Part shown: piece after piece, positions 1 to 5,459 of the stretch
Position numbering within the stretch: the first letter of the stretch is position 1
How the letters are laid out: the number at the start of each line of letters is the position of its first letter
Origin: Candidatus Aminicenantota bacterium
Lineage (GTDB): Bacteria > Acidobacteriota > Aminicenantia > Aminicenantales > Aminicenantaceae
Assembly (NCBI GenBank): GCA_030617525.1
Contig: JAUWVG010000039.1
Span: forward strand, 1 to 10,574
DNA: 10,574 nucleotides
Reading direction: 5' to 3'
Position numbers and translations under genes: made by a program
The notes under the pieces: generated by a model
What the model was told of the DNA's origin: nothing
The model's input: only the letters and a program-made list of their open reading frames with translations
The model's database searches: none

Positions 1-384
1 CACAGCATTGGCAATTATGCCTTTATTGATGATATCGTAAGAGGGCATGTTTTAGCGATGGAAAAAGGTTTGCCTGGGGAACGCTATATTTTAGGAGGAA
101 CCAACCTGAGTTTTTTGGATTTTTTTAGTGTTATTTCCACCGTCAGCGGTCAAACAAACAAGATGATACGGATTCCTGCTCCAATTATGATTTTTACGGC
201 CAGTCTGGTATTCTTTTTTTCTCGTCTTTTTGGGAAACCCCCGAAGATTGCACCCCAATGGGTCAAAAGATATCTTCAGAATTGGGCTGTTTCCAGTGAA
301 AAAGCGGAACGTGAATTGGGGTATAAGGTGACTCCGATTAAGAAGGGAATCGCGAAAACAATCCAATGGCTTCGCGAAGGATAA
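1..384 (+). CDS. NAD-dependent epimerase/dehydratase family protein (extended SDR), C-terminal part
   Basis: Only the last 127 codons are present; the frame is open from base 1 and ends at TAA 382-384, so the start lies outside the window. The fragment begins with HSIGNYAFIDDIVRGHVLAM, the substrate-domain segment of extended short-chain dehydrogenases (dihydroflavonol-4-reductase / hopanoid-associated sugar epimerase type), where a Phe-hydrophobic-Asp-Asp-hydrophobic stretch precedes a helix ending in the usual 'ALEKG' position. It is followed by GERYILGG, also typical of this group, and near the end by SSEKAERELGY and a final helix QWLREG, the standard C-terminus. A hydrophobic stretch around local residues 60-75 (PAPIMIFTASLVFFF) may touch the membrane. 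The nucleotide-binding half and catalytic YxxxK are outside the window, so the substrate cannot be named. The next gene begins 5 bases after the stop, which suggests an operon of two Rossmann-fold reductases. Family assignment is confident; exact reaction is not. Confidence 0.85.
   Translation, partial: HSIGNYAFIDDIVRGHVLAMEKGLPGERYILGGTNLSFLDFFSVISTVSGQTNKMIRIPAPIMIFTASLVFFFSRLFGKPPKIAPQWVKRYLQNWAVSSEKAERELGYKVTPIKKGIAKTIQWLREG
376..381 (+). promoter_or_regulatory. Ribosome binding site deciding the start of the short-chain dehydrogenase
   Basis: GAAGGA lies 8 bases before the ATG at 390 and overlaps the end of the preceding gene. The upstream in-frame ATG at 366 has no comparable site and would add eight basic residues absent from the usual SDR start, so 390 is preferred. 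Confidence 0.6.
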
Positions 385-389
385 GAAAA

Positions 390-1205
390 ATGAAAAAAAA
401 GAATCCGGATGTCTTTACGCTTATTACAGGAGCCAGCGCAGGCATCGGAAGAGCTCTGGCCGTAGAGGGTGCCAAAAGAGGCTGGAACCTTGCTCTTATT
501 GCCCTTCCCGGTGAAAAATTACAAGAAATATCTGAGAGTCTTGAGAAAACGTATCACATAAAAACAAAGTTCTTTGAGATCGATCTTACAGATAAAAAGG
601 CTCCACAGTTGGTCCATGAGTGGTGTCAAAAGATGGATATTCAAGTGGGCAGACTCATCAACAATGCGGGTGTGGGAATGGGAGATAAATTTTCCAGCTT
701 GCCTTATGAATTTTATGAAAAAATGATGCTGCTGAATATGGTTTCTCTTGTTTGTCTAACCAGATTGTTCCTTCCGGAGTTGGGGAAGTACCCCACGGCC
801 TTTATCCTCAATTCCGGCAGTTTGGCGGGATTTTACCCTTCACCCTATAAGACGGTTTATGCGGCCTCTAAATCTTTTGTAAACATGTTTTCTCTGGCCT
901 TGAGAGAAGAGCTGTGTCAATCAGGCATCTCGGTGAGTGTTTTGTGCCCGGGATCAGTTCCCACAAACGATGCTGTCAAGAAGCGGATACCCAAAAACGG
1001 CTATTTAGCCAGAGCGGCTGTACTATCCTCAGAGCGAGTGGCCAGGATTGCCTTGGAAAAATTAGAAAAAGGGAAAGCCATTATTATTCCCGGATTTGTA
1101 AACAAGCTGTACTATTTTTTAGGATATGCCTTTCCGTTTAAGTTGAGAGCAAAGTTTCTGTCAAGGCTGTTCCGGAAATATTATATCTCAGGAAATGGGA
1201 ATTGA
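390..1205 (+). CDS. Classical short-chain dehydrogenase/reductase (DltE/COG0300 type)
   Basis: A 271-residue NAD(P)-dependent oxidoreductase with a single Rossmann domain. Visible motifs: the cofactor-binding TGASAGIG at residues 13-20, the acidic IDL after strand 3 (64-66), NNAG at 91-94, the catalytic Ser at 142 or 144 (NSGSLAG), the catalytic YAASK (Tyr157, Lys161), and PG at 188-189 after strand 6. Length is slightly above the 250-residue norm because of a basic, hydrophobic C-terminal tail (about 235-265: NKLYYFLGYAFPFKLRAKF) of the sort seen in SDRs that act on lipids or associate with membranes. The start at 390 is chosen for its ribosome binding site (376-381) and because TGxxxGIG then sits at the normal distance from the N-terminus. 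It follows the epimerase-like gene by 5 bases, so the two are probably co-transcribed. The catalytic residues are complete, so it should be active; the substrate is not evident. Confidence 0.9.
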   Translation: MKKKNPDVFTLITGASAGIGRALAVEGAKRGWNLALIALPGEKLQEISESLEKTYHIKTKFFEIDLTDKKAPQLVHEWCQKMDIQVGRLINNAGVGMGDKFSSLPYEFYEKMMLLNMVSLVCLTRLFLPELGKYPTAFILNSGSLAGFYPSPYKTVYAASKSFVNMFSLALREELCQSGISVSVLCPGSVPTNDAVKKRIPKNGYLARAAVLSSERVARIALEKLEKGKAIIIPGFVNKLYYFLGYAFPFKLRAKFLSRLFRKYYISGNGN

Positions 1206-1229
1206 CATCGAGTGATTGTATAACATAAA
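1202..1229 (+). promoter_or_regulatory. Possible weak sigma70-type promoter before the DUF350 gene
   Basis: A perfect -35 hexamer TTGACA (1202-1207), overlapping the stop codon of the preceding gene, is followed after 16 bases by CATAAA (1224-1229), a 4/6 match to the -10. The position suits a separate promoter for the DUF350 pair, whose first ATG is at 1250. The poor -10 keeps confidence low; the pair may instead be read through from upstream. Confidence 0.22.
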
Positions 1230-1249
1230 ATTCCCGCAAAGGATTTTAT

Positions 1250-1786
1250 ATGAGCTGGCAGCAGGTCGCTTTCGGATTGATTGAATTTTTTGTCTCTATC
1301 TTTATCAGCTTTATCCTCATCTTTGGCAGCTACCGCTTTTTTCTTGCTCTCACTCCCAAGATTGATGAAGAGAGGCAGCTGAGAGCGGGGAACACATCGG
1401 TTGGTCTCATCCTTGGGAGTGCAATTATTGGAGAAGCCATCGTTGTGAAACAGGCCATTTATCCTGTTATGGCTGTCATCCAGATTTTTGTTCTGGGACA
1501 AGACAGGAATATATGGAACTTTCTGAAAATGGTTGGTTTCAGTCTCGGCTATGTTTTACTTGCCGGACTTTTGGCCTTGGCCTGTATCCTCTTCTGTTTC
1601 TGGCTGTTCAGCAAAATGACACCGAGAATCAATCAATACGAGGAGATCAAGAACAACAATATTGCTGTGGCCCTGTTTATGGCGTTTTTTATTGTTGCTA
1701 TCTGTTTCCTTGTCAGCTCGGGAGTGGCCGGCTTGGTCCGTGCTCTCATTCCCTTTCCAGAAGTCGGTTCCATTCCCATCTCCTGA
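1250..1786 (+). CDS. DUF350 family integral membrane protein (YjfL-like)
   Basis: A 178-residue, very hydrophobic protein with four predicted membrane helices (about 8-33, 50-82 as a re-entrant or long segment, 95-121 and 137-166). It is built from an internal duplication: residues 34-66 (LTPKIDE..., then N-T-S-V-G-L) and 123-155 (MTPRINQ..., then N-I-A-V-A-L) align, each with the pattern [LM]TP[KR]I after one helix, a short acidic/polar loop with Asn, and another helix. This is the DUF350 signature; two repeats is the normal family size. The ribosome binding site AAAGGA (1238-1243) sits 6 bases before ATG. The molecular function of DUF350 is unknown. E. coli YjfL belongs to the family and is encoded beside an ATP-grasp protein related to glutathionylspermidine synthase. 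Here no ATP-grasp gene is adjacent; instead a secreted transglutaminase-like gene follows after 10 bases, so the two products probably work at the same membrane. Confidence 0.85.
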   Translation: MSWQQVAFGLIEFFVSIFISFILIFGSYRFFLALTPKIDEERQLRAGNTSVGLILGSAIIGEAIVVKQAIYPVMAVIQIFVLGQDRNIWNFLKMVGFSLGYVLLAGLLALACILFCFWLFSKMTPRINQYEEIKNNNIAVALFMAFFIVAICFLVSSGVAGLVRALIPFPEVGSIPIS

Positions 1787-1796
1787 TTGAGATATC

Positions 1797-2897
1797 ATGA
1801 AAATACATGATTTATCTTCTGTGATCCTATGTTTGCTCGTTTTTGTGTCGTTGTGTGCAGCCATTTATTTTCCTCATCAAGGCCACCGTACAGTCGACAG
1901 CCAAATTATGCTTCAGTCTGCTTCAAGAACGGATAACAAGAGTGTCCGTTTCAACAGTGTGGAATCCGAGTTCGATTATCAACTGAAATATGAATGGGAG
2001 GATTTTAATAGAAATAATTTCTCTGTGTCCTTCTCTCTTTCGAAAAATGACTTAAAAGAGGCTGAGGATGAATTTGGATACTATCCCGATGAACTCCAAA
2101 GATATGTCGATAGAAATCTGATCCCCCTGCGCAGGGAGATGATTATCCACTTGAAAAAAATCACGCAGAAGCTCATTAAAAAGAGCAAATATTCCGAATA
2201 TTTTTCTATTGCTGAGGATGACTCAAACAGCTTTAATCTGAGACTAACTGCGCCTCCTTCGATGCAGAGCCAAATCAGGGCTGAATTTAAACGGATCACA
2301 TCGGAAATTGCACGACAGCAAAGACCATATGATAAAAAGATCGAAAGAGAAAGCAAGGTTCAGAAAAATGATTTTTTACACAAAAAAGGACTGCGGTATA
2401 TTGGAGACAAAATCGGCGTCAATTACGGTCTTTTGGTCAAAATCAATCAAGAGAGGGTGAAGCCGGTTTTTCAAAACCTGCTAAAAGAATCCAATGGCTT
2501 GAATTTCCAACAATTTCTCTCATTTCTTCTCTCCTATATCCAGGAAATCCGATACGGGATCCCACCTTTGCAGGAAAACGGGAAGTATATAATGGGATTT
2601 TGGGTCCCTCCTAAAGTCTTGATCAATAATTTTGGGGACTGTGATTCCAAGGGAGTCACATTTTCCTCTTTGTGGATAAACTTTAAAAAATACCCAATTC
2701 TTCTCATCAGGATACCAAACCATTTGTTTATTGGGCTGGCAGTGCCCTCTTTCAGTGAAGGGGGAGTTACTATCAATGGACTGAGATACACTCTGTGTGA
2801 AGTAACTGGGCCGGGAAAACTTCCACCCGGAATGATTACCCCTTACAGCCAGTTGTATTTGGAAGGTAGAAATTACTCATATGAGCTGATAAGGTGA
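1797..2897 (+). CDS. Membrane-anchored/secreted protein with C-terminal transglutaminase-like cysteine domain
   Basis: A 366-residue protein beginning with a hydrophobic segment at residues 8-25 (signal peptide or single anchor), so the rest probably faces the periplasm. Residues 50-190 are charged and largely helical and match nothing I recognise. Residues 235-345 look like a transglutaminase-like/bacterial cysteine-protease fold: a helix with FLLSYIQEIRYG (243-254), a WVPP loop (269-272), then NNFGDCDSKG (277-286) with Cys282 at the start of a helix, His309 in PNHLFIGL, and CEVTGPG (334-340), where Glu335 occupies the third-residue position usually held by Asp, or by Glu in many transglutaminase-like proteins ('LxEPT'). 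Cys-His-Asp/Glu order and spacing fit, so peptide or isopeptide chemistry is a reasonable inference but the substrate is unknown. It starts 10 bases after the DUF350 stop with only a weak ribosome site (TTGAGA), which suggests translational coupling. It is convergent with the next gene, with 7 bases between stop codons. Confidence 0.75.
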   Translation: MKIHDLSSVILCLLVFVSLCAAIYFPHQGHRTVDSQIMLQSASRTDNKSVRFNSVESEFDYQLKYEWEDFNRNNFSVSFSLSKNDLKEAEDEFGYYPDELQRYVDRNLIPLRREMIIHLKKITQKLIKKSKYSEYFSIAEDDSNSFNLRLTAPPSMQSQIRAEFKRITSEIARQQRPYDKKIERESKVQKNDFLHKKGLRYIGDKIGVNYGLLVKINQERVKPVFQNLLKESNGLNFQQFLSFLLSYIQEIRYGIPPLQENGKYIMGFWVPPKVLINNFGDCDSKGVTFSSLWINFKKYPILLIRIPNHLFIGLAVPSFSEGGVTINGLRYTLCEVTGPGKLPPGMITPYSQLYLEGRNYSYELIR

Positions 2898-2904
2898 CAG
2901 TTTT

Positions 2905-3282
2905 TCAATCTTTCTTGGCGGAAAAAAATAAGCGCCTGAAAAATGGAGTTCGGGGGCGGGCCGTGTTAAGATCTTCGAAAATCATCCTTTTCGTTGATTG
3001 GCGGAACTTTGCCTTTTCTCTGTAGACGTTGCGATTATCCAAAGTATTCTCATCATAAGCCTGTCTCTTTTCTTCATCTCCCAGAATCACAAAAGCAGCT
3101 TCTACCCTGTCCAGCATCTGTTGCCGTTCTTCATCTTTAAGGAGAGTGTAATGGGCAAGTGAGTCTTTGGAATAGGCGGCTTTCCCGATCAAGTAGGCTT
3201 TTTCGATCTCCTTAAATGACACGCTTCGACTCACATCGAGGATATCATAATGATCCATGTCTTCGATTTTTATTTTCGCCAT
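2905..3282 (-). CDS. Small protein with a degenerate J-domain, lacking HPD, partner of the FlhG-like ATPase
   Basis: A 125-residue soluble protein. Residues 11-77 follow the J-domain outline: HYDILDVSRSVSFKEIEKAY (helix I and start of helix II), then YSKDSLAHY (37-45), then helix III and the usual ending VEAAFVILGDEEKRQAYD (60-77). The HPD tripeptide that contacts DnaK is absent; the helix II-III loop reads K-D-S and the next segment L-A-H-Y-T-L-L. I recall the same pattern (a 'Y..DSLA.YSL' loop) in proteins of Deltaproteobacteria and Aminicenantes encoded beside MinD/FlhG-like ATPases and often carrying a RodZ-like helix-turn-helix C-terminal to it. Here there is no such HTH, only a basic tail (about 84-125). 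A role as adaptor rather than Hsp40 co-chaperone is inferred. It lies 26 bases after the ATPase gene and is surely co-transcribed. No clear ribosome site precedes the ATG; an internal Met9 is an alternative start. Confidence 0.75.
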   Translation of the reverse strand: MAKIKIEDMDHYDILDVSRSVSFKEIEKAYLIGKAAYSKDSLAHYTLLKDEERQQMLDRVEAAFVILGDEEKRQAYDENTLDNRNVYREKAKFRQSTKRMIFEDLNTARPRTPFFRRLFFSAKKD

Positions 3283-3308
3283 AGTTCTGTATAAGAAAAA
3301 AAGGCCAT

Positions 3309-4250
3309 TTATGAGTTACAGTTGAGAATTTTTTCCGTCAGAGATTGGATACAACTTGAAGCTTCCGAGTCAGGGTAATTTATAATGAAAGGAGATATAT
3401 TTTTTAGACTCCGATGAACTTTTTCATCGAATGGAACAACACCTAGGAAATTGAGATCGACGACGAGATATTTCTGTACAACCTGAGCAATGGAATGACC
3501 GAGGATGTAATCTTTTTCATCCCTTGCCTTATTGATTATGAGACAGGGTTTGAACCTCTTTAGAGTTTTATAAAGGATATCTGCATAGTATTTGTCATGG
3601 GAAATGATCTCGTTGAGGAAGGTGTAAATCGATTTGGAATTTTCCTTAATCTGGGTGGAAATCTTTTGAACCAGTCCTTCAATTTTGTAATAGTCAATGT
3701 AGATCTTGAGGATTCTGATGATACATGATTTAAGGAAGTAATAGGCATTCTCAATTGATGTTGGTTCGGGATTAACAACAAGGATTCCCGGATTGGAAAG
3801 GAGAAAAAAATCGATACAGTTGTAGGAAGCTCCTGTCCCGATATCGATGATCACTCTTTTTGCGTCGAATGCTTTAATCTGTCGGATCAGCTTGAGTTTT
3901 TTATAATAGTTCAGGTTGGCTGTAAAGAGGAGCGAGTCAGTTCCTCTTATCAGATTAAGCCCATCAAAGGGAGTGGGGACGGCCACATCTTTGAGTTGCG
4001 TGATTTTGTTGCTGAAAAAGTATCCTAGATCGACATCGGTTTCCTTCATTCCGAGAAATGTATGCAGATTCGGGCCGCCAAAATCGGCATCGATTAATAC
4101 AATGTCATCTTCTTTTGAAGCAAGATGAAGGGCTAAATTGGCCGTGATAAAGCTTTTTCCGGTGCCGCCTTTCCCTCCTCCAATGGCCCAAATCGTTTTA
4201 CTAGAGATTTGGTGTGCAGAAAGAGAAGGAATCAAAGTAACTGGGTTCAT
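3309..4250 (-). CDS. FlhG/MinD-like P-loop ATPase (ParA/MinD superfamily)
   Basis: A 313-residue soluble ATPase. It has the deviant Walker A motif GKGGTGKS (26-33) with signature Lys27 and catalytic-loop Lys32, the A' motif LIDADFGGPNLHTFLG (52-67) with Asp54 and Asp56, and Walker B VIIDIGTG (133-140). NPEPTSIENAY (160-170) is the segment characteristic of FlhG/FleN-like MinD relatives. The region 171-235 is longer and more basic than in cell-division MinD, and the C-terminus has no obvious amphipathic membrane-targeting helix. In this family ATP-driven dimers position or count large structures (flagella, poles, chromosomes). No flagellar gene is nearby, so a polarity or envelope-assembly role with the downstream J-like protein is only an inference. 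The start is the ATG at 4248-4250, giving a short N-terminal extension before the first strand; the ribosome site is weak (GGA 5 bases upstream). Divergent from rpoZ across 188 bases. Confidence 0.87.
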   Translation of the reverse strand: MNPVTLIPSLSAHQISSKTIWAIGGGKGGTGKSFITANLALHLASKEDDIVLIDADFGGPNLHTFLGMKETDVDLGYFFSNKITQLKDVAVPTPFDGLNLIRGTDSLLFTANLNYYKKLKLIRQIKAFDAKRVIIDIGTGASYNCIDFFLLSNPGILVVNPEPTSIENAYYFLKSCIIRILKIYIDYYKIEGLVQKISTQIKENSKSIYTFLNEIISHDKYYADILYKTLKRFKPCLIINKARDEKDYILGHSIAQVVQKYLVVDLNFLGVVPFDEKVHRSLKNISPFIINYPDSEASSCIQSLTEKILNCNS

Positions 4251-4349
4251 TTCAATCCAAAATCCTTAGCCCGAAATCTTTTTCGTAATTTAGTTTACCA
4301 CAATACAAACAAAAATTTAATCAAATTGGCTAAAATTTTTCAATCCTCC

Positions 4350-4362
4350 CGCTCCCGGGGCG
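4350..4362. repeat. GC-rich imperfect palindrome in a divergent regulatory region
   Basis: CGCTCCCGGGGCG is a 13-base palindrome around a central C with a single T-G wobble. It stands out inside the otherwise AT-rich 188-base gap between the divergent ATPase (minus) and rpoZ (plus) genes, just upstream of the proposed rpoZ -35. It could be an operator; there is no T-run to make it a terminator. For the ATPase direction I see no convincing -35/-10 pair in this gap. Confidence 0.3.
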
Positions 4363-4372
4363 ATATAAACAG

Positions 4373-4401
4373 TTGAATTTTATGAGCTTTTTTGGTATCT
4401 T
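4373..4401 (+). promoter_or_regulatory. Probable promoter of rpoZ
   Basis: TTGAAT (4373-4378) and TATCTT (4396-4401) are separated by 17 bases, each a 4/6 match to sigma70 consensus. Transcription would start near 4408, leaving a leader of about 30 bases that contains the strong ribosome binding site. Confidence 0.42.
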
Positions 4402-4423
4402 ACTTGTTTATTAGTTTTAAAAG

Positions 4424-4433
4424 AAGGGAGAGG
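4424..4433 (+). promoter_or_regulatory. Strong ribosome binding site deciding a TTG start for rpoZ
   Basis: AAGGGAGAGG ends 5 bases before TTG 4439-4441 (8 bases if the AAGGGAG core is counted). There is no ATG or GTG nearby in the correct frame, and omega homology begins about ten residues in, so TTG is the likely start. Confidence 0.65.
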
Positions 4434-4438
4434 CGTCT

Positions 4439-4819
4439 TTGAAAACATACAGTGACTTTGACAGTAAATTCAGATTTGTGATTGTGGCATCAAAAAGAGC
4501 CAAACAGTTATTAAAAGGATCAAAACCTAAGCTGGAATCTAAATCTAAAAATCTTATCCGGATCGCTCAGGAAGAGGTTTTACAAGGATTGGTGGAATAT
4601 GAAATCGTCGATTCCCTAGCGGAAGAGCTTAAGGTTTCTGAAGAAAAAATGTTCATCGGCGAAGAACTCAATATAGATGTCGAAGATGTGAAGGAAGGGG
4701 TGGAGAAGGCGGAAAAAGAAGTAGCAGCAAAATTGAAGAAAGAAAAAACTCCTGAGGAGACTATTCAAGAAGCGGTTAAGAAAAAGGTCAGAAAAAAGGT
4801 CAGCGAAAAGAAACAGTGA
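4439..4819 (+). CDS. rpoZ: DNA-directed RNA polymerase subunit omega
   Basis: A 126-residue protein. The omega core occupies residues 10-56: KFRFVIVASKRAKQLLKG (10-27) corresponds to the conserved 'FxLVxxAAKRARQL' helix that wraps the beta' C-terminus, and KSKNLIRIAQEEVLQGLVEY (35-54) to the 'K....AxxEI..GxI.Y' segment. Omega helps fold and hold beta' in the RNA polymerase core. The remaining 57-126 is an unusually long, highly charged tail rich in Lys and Glu (about eight Lys in the last fifteen residues), probably helical or disordered; the usual omega is 70-90 residues. The TTG start is supported by the ribosome site at 4424-4433. The gene stands alone, divergent from the ATPase and convergent with the CYTH gene, instead of lying beside gmk or spoT as in many bacteria. 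No clear terminator is visible in the 100 bases that follow. Confidence 0.88.
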   Translation: MKTYSDFDSKFRFVIVASKRAKQLLKGSKPKLESKSKNLIRIAQEEVLQGLVEYEIVDSLAEELKVSEEKMFIGEELNIDVEDVKEGVEKAEKEVAAKLKKEKTPEETIQEAVKKKVRKKVSEKKQ

Positions 4820-4919
4820 TTCTGTCCACAACTTCACGTGCTGCGCCTCGCATCTGTTGCAAACTCAACTCGTGAATAATCCAGGCTACTTCTAGTTTTC
4901 ACTCAGAGATTTAATCAAA

Positions 4920-5429
4920 TTATTTCCCGAGTTCGGAATAAAGATCGATATAATTTTTTTTCAAAAAATCTGTTCTTGAAAAACCTAATAAAGACGCAAA
5001 TCTTACGATGTGACTTTGTTCTCCTTCCAATTCTATGAAATTTCCGACTGGAGTTTCGTCCAAACAAATTATTAATTTCTTTTTTTTGAAAACCGTTCTG
5101 AACTTATCGTACTGAAAATTGGGAACGAGACCTAAGGATTTGATGATTTTTTTGATCTGATTTACATTTTTAACTTCTGTTTCGTATTCCTCTCGGATTT
5201 TGAACTGTCTGGATTTTTGAGGAGAACCTTTGAAGGTCAAATAGGCTTTTTTTTTGATTTTTCTCAGTCGAAACGCCTGCTTTTTTTTTGTCAAGGTTAA
5301 GTCAGGAAAATCGTAAAGCGTGTTCTCTTCAAAGAAACGTTCCCTGACCAGTTGTGCTCCTTGCTCTACAATCTTGTGGGCCATTTCTTTTGGATTCTTG
5401 ATTTGAATTTTCACCTCGATCTCGAGCAT
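4920..5429 (-). CDS. CYTH domain protein (class IV adenylate cyclase / triphosphatase family)
   Basis: A 169-residue protein spanning one complete CYTH triphosphate-tunnel domain. The defining ExExK motif is EIEVK at residues 3-7. Other tunnel residues appear in order: RLRK (54-57), TFKG (65-68), REEYETEV (79-86) with alternating Glu on a strand, YDKFR (107-111), LDETPVGNFIELEG (123-136) with Asp124, Glu133 and Glu135, and a final YIDLY helix. The family binds organic or inorganic triphosphates with divalent metal; members are CyaB-type adenylate cyclases, thiamine triphosphatase or polyphosphatase. The CyaB-like 'LDxxxxxGxFxExEG' pattern is present, but sequence alone does not separate cyclase from triphosphatase. 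ATG has the ribosome site AAGGGA 8 bases upstream (plus-strand 5438-5443). It is the last gene of a minus-strand run, 30 bases after the prenyl synthase, and convergent with rpoZ. Confidence 0.87.
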   Translation of the reverse strand: MLEIEVKIQIKNPKEMAHKIVEQGAQLVRERFFEENTLYDFPDLTLTKKKQAFRLRKIKKKAYLTFKGSPQKSRQFKIREEYETEVKNVNQIKKIIKSLGLVPNFQYDKFRTVFKKKKLIICLDETPVGNFIELEGEQSHIVRFASLLGFSRTDFLKKNYIDLYSELGK

Positions 5430-5459
5430 AGAATATTTCCCTTGTTGCGTATTTGAGTT

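Noticed and set aside
366..389. Upstream ATG at 366 as start of the short-chain dehydrogenase
   Set aside because: It overlaps the preceding gene, lacks a ribosome site, and adds a basic leader not typical of the family; ATG 390 with GAAGGA 8 bases upstream fits better.
1181..1501. Minus-strand open frame opposite the DUF350 gene
   Set aside because: It lies antisense to a clear membrane-protein gene, has no recognisable motif and no ribosome site; treated as a shadow.
2898..2945. Terminator between the convergent genes
   Set aside because: Only a 4-base GGCG/CGCC stem around an A-rich loop and a TTTTTC/GAAAAA pairing are visible; neither makes a stable GC stem followed by a T-run.
4820..4919. 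Terminator between rpoZ and the CYTH gene
   Set aside because: The best hairpin is TGCG-CCT-CGCA (4 base pairs) with no T-run; too weak to call.
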